Assembly (NCBI GenBank): GCA_050485645.1
Contig: JBJHBT010000015.1
Coordinates: 1-64,000, forward strand
From: JBJHBP01 sp050485645
GTDB taxonomy: Bacteria; Pseudomonadota; Gammaproteobacteria; Steroidobacterales; Rariloculaceae
Length of the DNA: 64,000 bases
Direction of reading: 5' to 3'
The notes under the pieces are model-generated. The model was not told where the DNA came from. It made no database searches and saw only the letters and a program-made list of their open reading frames with translations. Below, piece after piece: positions 61,031-64,000 of the stretch. The first letter of the stretch is position 1. Every line of letters starts with the position of its first letter. Made by a program: the position numbers and the translations under genes.

Positions 61031-61318
61031 ATGAAAACAGAAGTCTACAGCTGGCGCCTGAAAAGCGAACGAAAGGCCGCTCTGGAAGATATCGCGCGCA
61101 AGCGAAGTCGCGCTGTGTCCGAGCTGCTCGATGAAGCCGTCGACCAATGGCTCAGTGAGCAAGCGGACCTGGAGAACGAGGAAGCGCTGCAACAAAAGCT
61201 CCGACAGGCGGCCGCCCCCGCCATCGGCAGCATTGCGGGCGGAGATCCCGAACGCGCCGAGCAATCACGCGCAAGCCTTCGTGCGAAGCTCGCAGCCCGA
61301 CAGAAGAAGCGGGGTTAG
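61031..61318 (+). CDS. CopG/ribbon-helix-helix antitoxin (VapB-type)
   Basis: 95 residues. VYSWRLKSERKAALEDIARK and RAVSELLDEAVDQWLSEQ form a ribbon-helix-helix fold that binds operator DNA. The C-terminal helix (SRASLRAKLAARQKKRG) is basic and would contact the toxin. The ATG at 61031 is preferred; the frame extends 12 codons upstream. The toxin gene begins at the next base after the stop codon, a tight coupling typical of VapBC units. Confidence 0.8.
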   Translation: MKTEVYSWRLKSERKAALEDIARKRSRAVSELLDEAVDQWLSEQADLENEEALQQKLRQAAAPAIGSIAGGDPERAEQSRASLRAKLAARQKKRG

Positions 61319-61753
61319 GTGCAGCCGCGCGGCCTGATCGATACGGGCGCATTGGTGGCCCTGCTCGATCGCGATGACAAGTGGCACACGGCATGCGCCG
61401 CCGCTTTCGACCGGGCACGTCTTCCGCTGGGTACGACCGGCGCGGTGCTGGCGGAATTCTTTCACCTTCTGGGGACGAGCAAACGCGACAATGACGCAGC
61501 GTGGCAACTGTTGCGCAGCGGCGCTATCACCGTTATCGCCCTGGACAATGCAGACCTGCCGGACCTTCAGTCCTTGATGAAGCGCTACGACGACCGGCCG
61601 ATGGATTTCGCGGACGCTACCCTTGTGCACGCGGGCTCGAAACTCAAGCTTGCCGACATTGTGACCATCGATCACGACGACTTCGAAACGTATCGTATGG
61701 TTGGGCGCCGGAAGTTTCGCATCCTCCCGGAGCGCGGCGCGGCGACACGCTGA
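61319..61753 (+). CDS. PIN-domain toxin (VapC-type)
   Basis: 144 residues starting with GTG. The acidic PIN quartet is present: Asp in LIDTGALVALLD, Glu in VLAEFFHLL, Asp in MDFADATLVH, and Asp in IVTIDHDDFETY. Members cleave tRNA or rRNA when released from antitoxin. The overall pattern (SLMKRYDDRPMDFADATLVHAG) is close to classical VapC proteins. It pairs with the upstream CopG-type gene and is followed 19 bp downstream by repeat D. All catalytic residues are intact, so it may be active. Confidence 0.9.
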   Translation: MQPRGLIDTGALVALLDRDDKWHTACAAAFDRARLPLGTTGAVLAEFFHLLGTSKRDNDAAWQLLRSGAITVIALDNADLPDLQSLMKRYDDRPMDFADATLVHAGSKLKLADIVTIDHDDFETYRMVGRRKFRILPERGAATR

Positions 61754-61772
61754 CGCCGTAGACGACTATGGT

Positions 61773-61866
61773 GGACCACCATAGACCCAATGGAAGCTGG
61801 CGCGCCCGGGAGGACAAACTTCGAACTCTCTCCTGGAGACGCTGGCTGAGTGGAACGTTTGCCTTG
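61773..61866 (+). repeat. Island repeat, copy D
   Basis: Contains GAAGCTGGCGCGCCCGGGAG and AACTTCGAACTCTCTCCTGG, nearly identical to copy C through the core. The open frame reads KLARPGGQTSNSLLETLAEW. A perfect inverted repeat (TATGGTGG-A-CCACCATA) lies at 61767-61783 at its 5' border. It lies between vapC and the TIR remnant. Confidence 0.85.
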
Positions 61867-61965
61867 AACGGGCCACGTGCTTCCAGGGTTCATCTGGCCA
61901 GGTGAAGGCAGCCATCTACAGAGAAAGGTCGAACGAACTATCGCGATGACTGCGCCCCCAGTTCC

Positions 61966-62163
61966 CTAATGGAGCAAAGTCATGAGGTCATCGGCGATCT
62001 CGGCAGCGCCCTTGAGTGAAGTATTGAGGGCAACTTTGTCGGCGAGCGGGGCACTGTAGCGCACCACCTCGTCCTTCGAGACCTTACGCCAGATCGGAAG
62101 TATGCGCATTTCGCCGCTCGTTTCGAGCGTGACGAGCCCATCGAGCTCCCTGTTGGGCCATTC
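61966..62163 (-). pseudogene. C-terminal fragment of a TIR-domain protein
   Basis: 65 codons ending in TAG. EWPNRELDGLVTLETSGEMR and ILPIWRKVSKDEVVRYSAPLADKVALN match the C-terminal half of bacterial TIR domains. The ELDGLVTLE segment and 'ILPIW' strand are characteristic. A stop codon lies directly before the first codon, so the N-terminal half with the NADase residues is gone. It is on the strand opposite to the repeats and the other toxins, next to the second Fic gene. It is a remnant of a defence gene. Confidence 0.65.
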
Positions 62164-62222
62164 CTATTGAAAAACGAAGCCTTCCTTTGCCAGGCGGCTG
62201 ATTTGATTCTGGTGCGGCGAAC

Positions 62223-63782
62223 TCACGCTTGTTCTGCTTTGGCGTACTCAAAACCCGCAAAGCTTTCCCGGACGATATCTTCGAGCGTCGTCACTTCGTC
62301 GTCTGTCAGCTCCTTGAATTCCTTTTCGCGGCGCCTTTTCGGCAATGACCCATGGTTCTGACGTATGAACATGATGAGATTTTCGGCAAGACGGTCAGGC
62401 ACCTCCACGGTATCCATGATCGCGCGCATGGCATCGTCGTGGCGGCGCAAGTAGTCGATTTCGCGCGGCAGATCTTCTTCGACGGTTCTCAGCACGCAGG
62501 CGTAAAGAAATTCGGCTGCGCGCGTGCAGTCGAAATAGCGATACAGGTCAGCCGTGTCATTTAACACTTTCACATTGCGGCTCGGAGTTGCACGCCAGTC
62601 GATATACGGCATGAGGCGACCGGAATGGTCCTGCAGCGTTGCGCGGTAATCTTCGATCCAGTCCAACATGACCGATGAGACTGGAAACACAATCCCGGTC
62701 GGCGTGAACTTGCGCTCGGCCAGGACATGGTGGATCAGGCAGCGATGCAAACGTCCGTTTCCATCCTGCAAGGGATGGATATAGACGAATCCAAACGCCG
62801 TCGCCGCAGCCTGTAAGACCGCATCGAGTTCAGACTCTGCCATCCGCGTGTTGGCATCCAATAGGCCCTCCAGAAGCTCGGACAGATCCTCTGGCCTTGC
62901 GCCGATGAATTCCGGTAGCGGATCGCCATTATGGTCGCGCTCGCCCAGGAAGATGCCGTCAGGCCGCAAGCCCGGCTTGATGAAGCGCATATCTTCGATC
63001 AGGACGTGGTGCAGACGCACGATCTCATCGAGCGTGAGCTCGTTGCGTCCGGCCTGGAGCACGGCTCGCCCCCAACGCTCGAGCCGGTTGCGGGGCGCTC
63101 GTTCGCCCTCAATTTCAAAGCTCGCGCGACTGTCGGCGAGGAGCAGGAAGCTGGCCGCGCGCGCAACGAGATGGCCACCCGTGCGACCAATCGTTTCGCG
63201 GGCCTTCTCTGCGAGGGTACGGTCGACATAGCCGCGCAGCGCGTCCGTCCTGCGAATGACCGGGCAGTACCGACCTGAGCCGAGCAGGTTGTCCCGAACC
63301 CGGTGTCGCCGCGAAAGCACGGGCGTCGCTGTAAAGTAGGTATCTGCGTCGAGCAGATCGACGGCGGCGACATTCGGTGCGTCGGGTAGATCAAGCATGC
63401 GTCCGGTCATCGACTCATACAGGAACCAGAGGCGGCGGGCGGGCGCGCCGGTCGGCGCCGCCTGCACGAGTTTTTCGATCTCGGCGGGGTCGACGGCATC
63501 AAAAGCCCGCTTGAGAATGAGCGGATCGAAATCCTCGTGCCGGATAGCGAAGCTGAGGTGGTCTGCGAGTTCCTCGCCCGGCCAGTACCTCTTGTCGAAG
63601 ACCTGCCAACCGGCCTCCTCGCGGCGACTGCCGCGCACGTGCCGGTCCGAGACGCAGCTCGGCCTGCGGACGGGCGCATTGATTGCAAGGGCCTGGACAA
63701 GAGCCGCCCATCCGGTCAGCCGGGACTCCCCGGGCACGGCATAGTCCTGAAAGGCGGTGATGACTGGCAAATCAATAGCCAC
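62223..63782 (-). CDS. Second Fic family protein
   Basis: 519 residues. The Fic motif is HPLQDGNGRLHR (residues 336-347), preceded by an inhibitory S-xxx-E-G element at Ser221-Glu225-Gly226 (SFEIEGE). The N-terminal half (PVLSRRHRVRDNLLGSGRYC and before) resembles the extra domain of large filamentation-induced-by-cAMP proteins. The C-terminal region after RRHDDAMRAIMDTVEVPDRL is a helical extension. The ATG at 63782 is immediately preceded by a set of TTCGAC boxes (see 63784-63916), which may control it. No antitoxin gene adjoins. Confidence 0.9.
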   Translation of the reverse strand: MAIDLPVITAFQDYAVPGESRLTGWAALVQALAINAPVRRPSCVSDRHVRGSRREEAGWQVFDKRYWPGEELADHLSFAIRHEDFDPLILKRAFDAVDPAEIEKLVQAAPTGAPARRLWFLYESMTGRMLDLPDAPNVAAVDLLDADTYFTATPVLSRRHRVRDNLLGSGRYCPVIRRTDALRGYVDRTLAEKARETIGRTGGHLVARAASFLLLADSRASFEIEGERAPRNRLERWGRAVLQAGRNELTLDEIVRLHHVLIEDMRFIKPGLRPDGIFLGERDHNGDPLPEFIGARPEDLSELLEGLLDANTRMAESELDAVLQAAATAFGFVYIHPLQDGNGRLHRCLIHHVLAERKFTPTGIVFPVSSVMLDWIEDYRATLQDHSGRLMPYIDWRATPSRNVKVLNDTADLYRYFDCTRAAEFLYACVLRTVEEDLPREIDYLRRHDDAMRAIMDTVEVPDRLAENLIMFIRQNHGSLPKRRREKEFKELTDDEVTTLEDIVRESFAGFEYAKAEQA

Positions 63783-63783
63783 G

Positions 63784-63916
63784 GTCGAAAATTCCTTGCT
63801 AACGTCGAAAAACGATCGAAGATACCTATTCTGTCGAAAAATACACTATCAGTGCCGGCCGTCGAAATCTATTCATATCTGTCGAATACCACGACATTTC
63901 CACAGGAAATGTCGAA
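63784..63916 (-). promoter_or_regulatory. Repeated GTCGAA boxes and palindrome upstream of the second Fic gene
   Basis: GTCGAA on the plus strand (TTCGAC toward the gene) occurs at 63784, 63804, 63833, 63861, 63881 and 63911, all in one orientation with spacings of 20-30 bases. A perfect palindrome, CGACATTTCC-ACA-GGAAATGTCG, fills 63892-63914 and overlaps the last box. The stretch is AT-rich against its surroundings. It looks like a multi-site operator. Confidence 0.55.
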
Positions 63917-63943
63917 TCTCCTCTAGTCTATGGCGTGGTTGCG

Positions 63944-64000
63944 CTATGGCAGGAGACCGAAAGCCGCAAAGATGGCGGCCAGCGTATCCAGACGCGCGTT
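63944..64000 (-). CDS. Partial gene cut by the window end
   Basis: Only the last 18 codons are visible, reading NARLDTLAAIFAAFGLLP and a stop. The phrase 'LDTLAAIFAAFG' is similar to the C-terminal helix of XRE-type (HipB-like) regulators, but too little is present to say more. It is on the same strand as the second Fic gene and lies upstream of it. Confidence 0.3.
   Translation of the reverse strand, partial: NARLDTLAAIFAAFGLLP

Noticed and set aside
57708..61866. Repeats as integron attC sites
   Set aside because: The repeats lack the RYYYAAC and GTTRRRY core sites and no integron integrase is in the window, so only the array layout is integron-like.

Overview
This window is a GC-rich, gene-dense stretch of chromosome. 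It most likely comes from a gammaproteobacterium of the Xanthomonadales, Steroidobacterales or Woeseiales type. That placement is an inference from gene content: an agmatine-route polyamine operon, the DUF1592/DUF1552/ankyrin trio, a full glycogen cluster, TamA/TamB, an HpaR-type MarR regulator and many GTG starts. No rRNA, tRNA or CRISPR array was seen.

Layout. (1) 0.1-5.2 kb: minus-strand polyamine operon aguA, a deoxyhypusine-synthase-like gene, speA and aguB, taking arginine through agmatine and N-carbamoylputrescine to putrescine. (2) 5.3-7.8 kb: an exported AlgH/YqgE-like protein overlapping a NYN/LOTUS RNA-binding protein, then a Tat-exported metallo-beta-lactamase-fold protein. (3) 8.1-13.4 kb: a plus-strand operon of a haem-binding DUF1592-type lipoprotein, a Tat-exported DUF1552 protein and an exported ankyrin protein. 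(4) 13.5-17.7 kb: a minus-strand operon of C39-like peptidase, RimK-like ATP-grasp ligase, GCS2-type ligase and N-formylglutamate amidohydrolase-like protein, which looks like an uncharacterised amide-bond-forming pathway. (5) 17.9-19.7 kb: a small PA3496-like protein and citrate synthase. (6) 19.8-30.9 kb: a complete glycogen island (glgA, malQ, glgC, glgB, glgX, glgP). (7) 31.0-38.0 kb: tamB, tamA, mscS and a DUF432 gene. (8) 38.1-41.4 kb: two small heat-shock proteins behind a sigma-32-like promoter, a MarR/MFS pair and a membrane zinc peptidase.

(9) 41.5-43.7 kb: a decayed patch. An IS200-type element has split a gene for a secreted helical-repeat protein, and next to it lies the tail of an HSHP-containing protein. 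(10) 43.7-47.2 kb: two tandem paralogous membrane-anchored helical-repeat proteins of unknown function. (11) 47.2-56.9 kb: an RND efflux pump with adaptor, a catalytically degenerate HtrA-like PDZ protein, a SNF2-family helicase, a ChrA transporter and, at 57.0-57.4 kb, a DCC-family protein.

(12) 57.4-64.0 kb: a toxin-antitoxin and defence island. It holds an orphan ParD-like antitoxin, Phd-Zeta, a Fic protein, a decayed AbiE pair, a CopG/PIN (VapBC-type) pair, a TIR-domain remnant and a second Fic protein with repeated boxes and a perfect palindrome upstream. Four copies of a diverged repeat of roughly 75-95 bp, all in one orientation, sit between these cassettes. Each copy keeps the same reading frame open for about 25 codons, with changes biased to third codon positions between the two closest copies. 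This repeat-punctuated array is the most unusual feature of the window.
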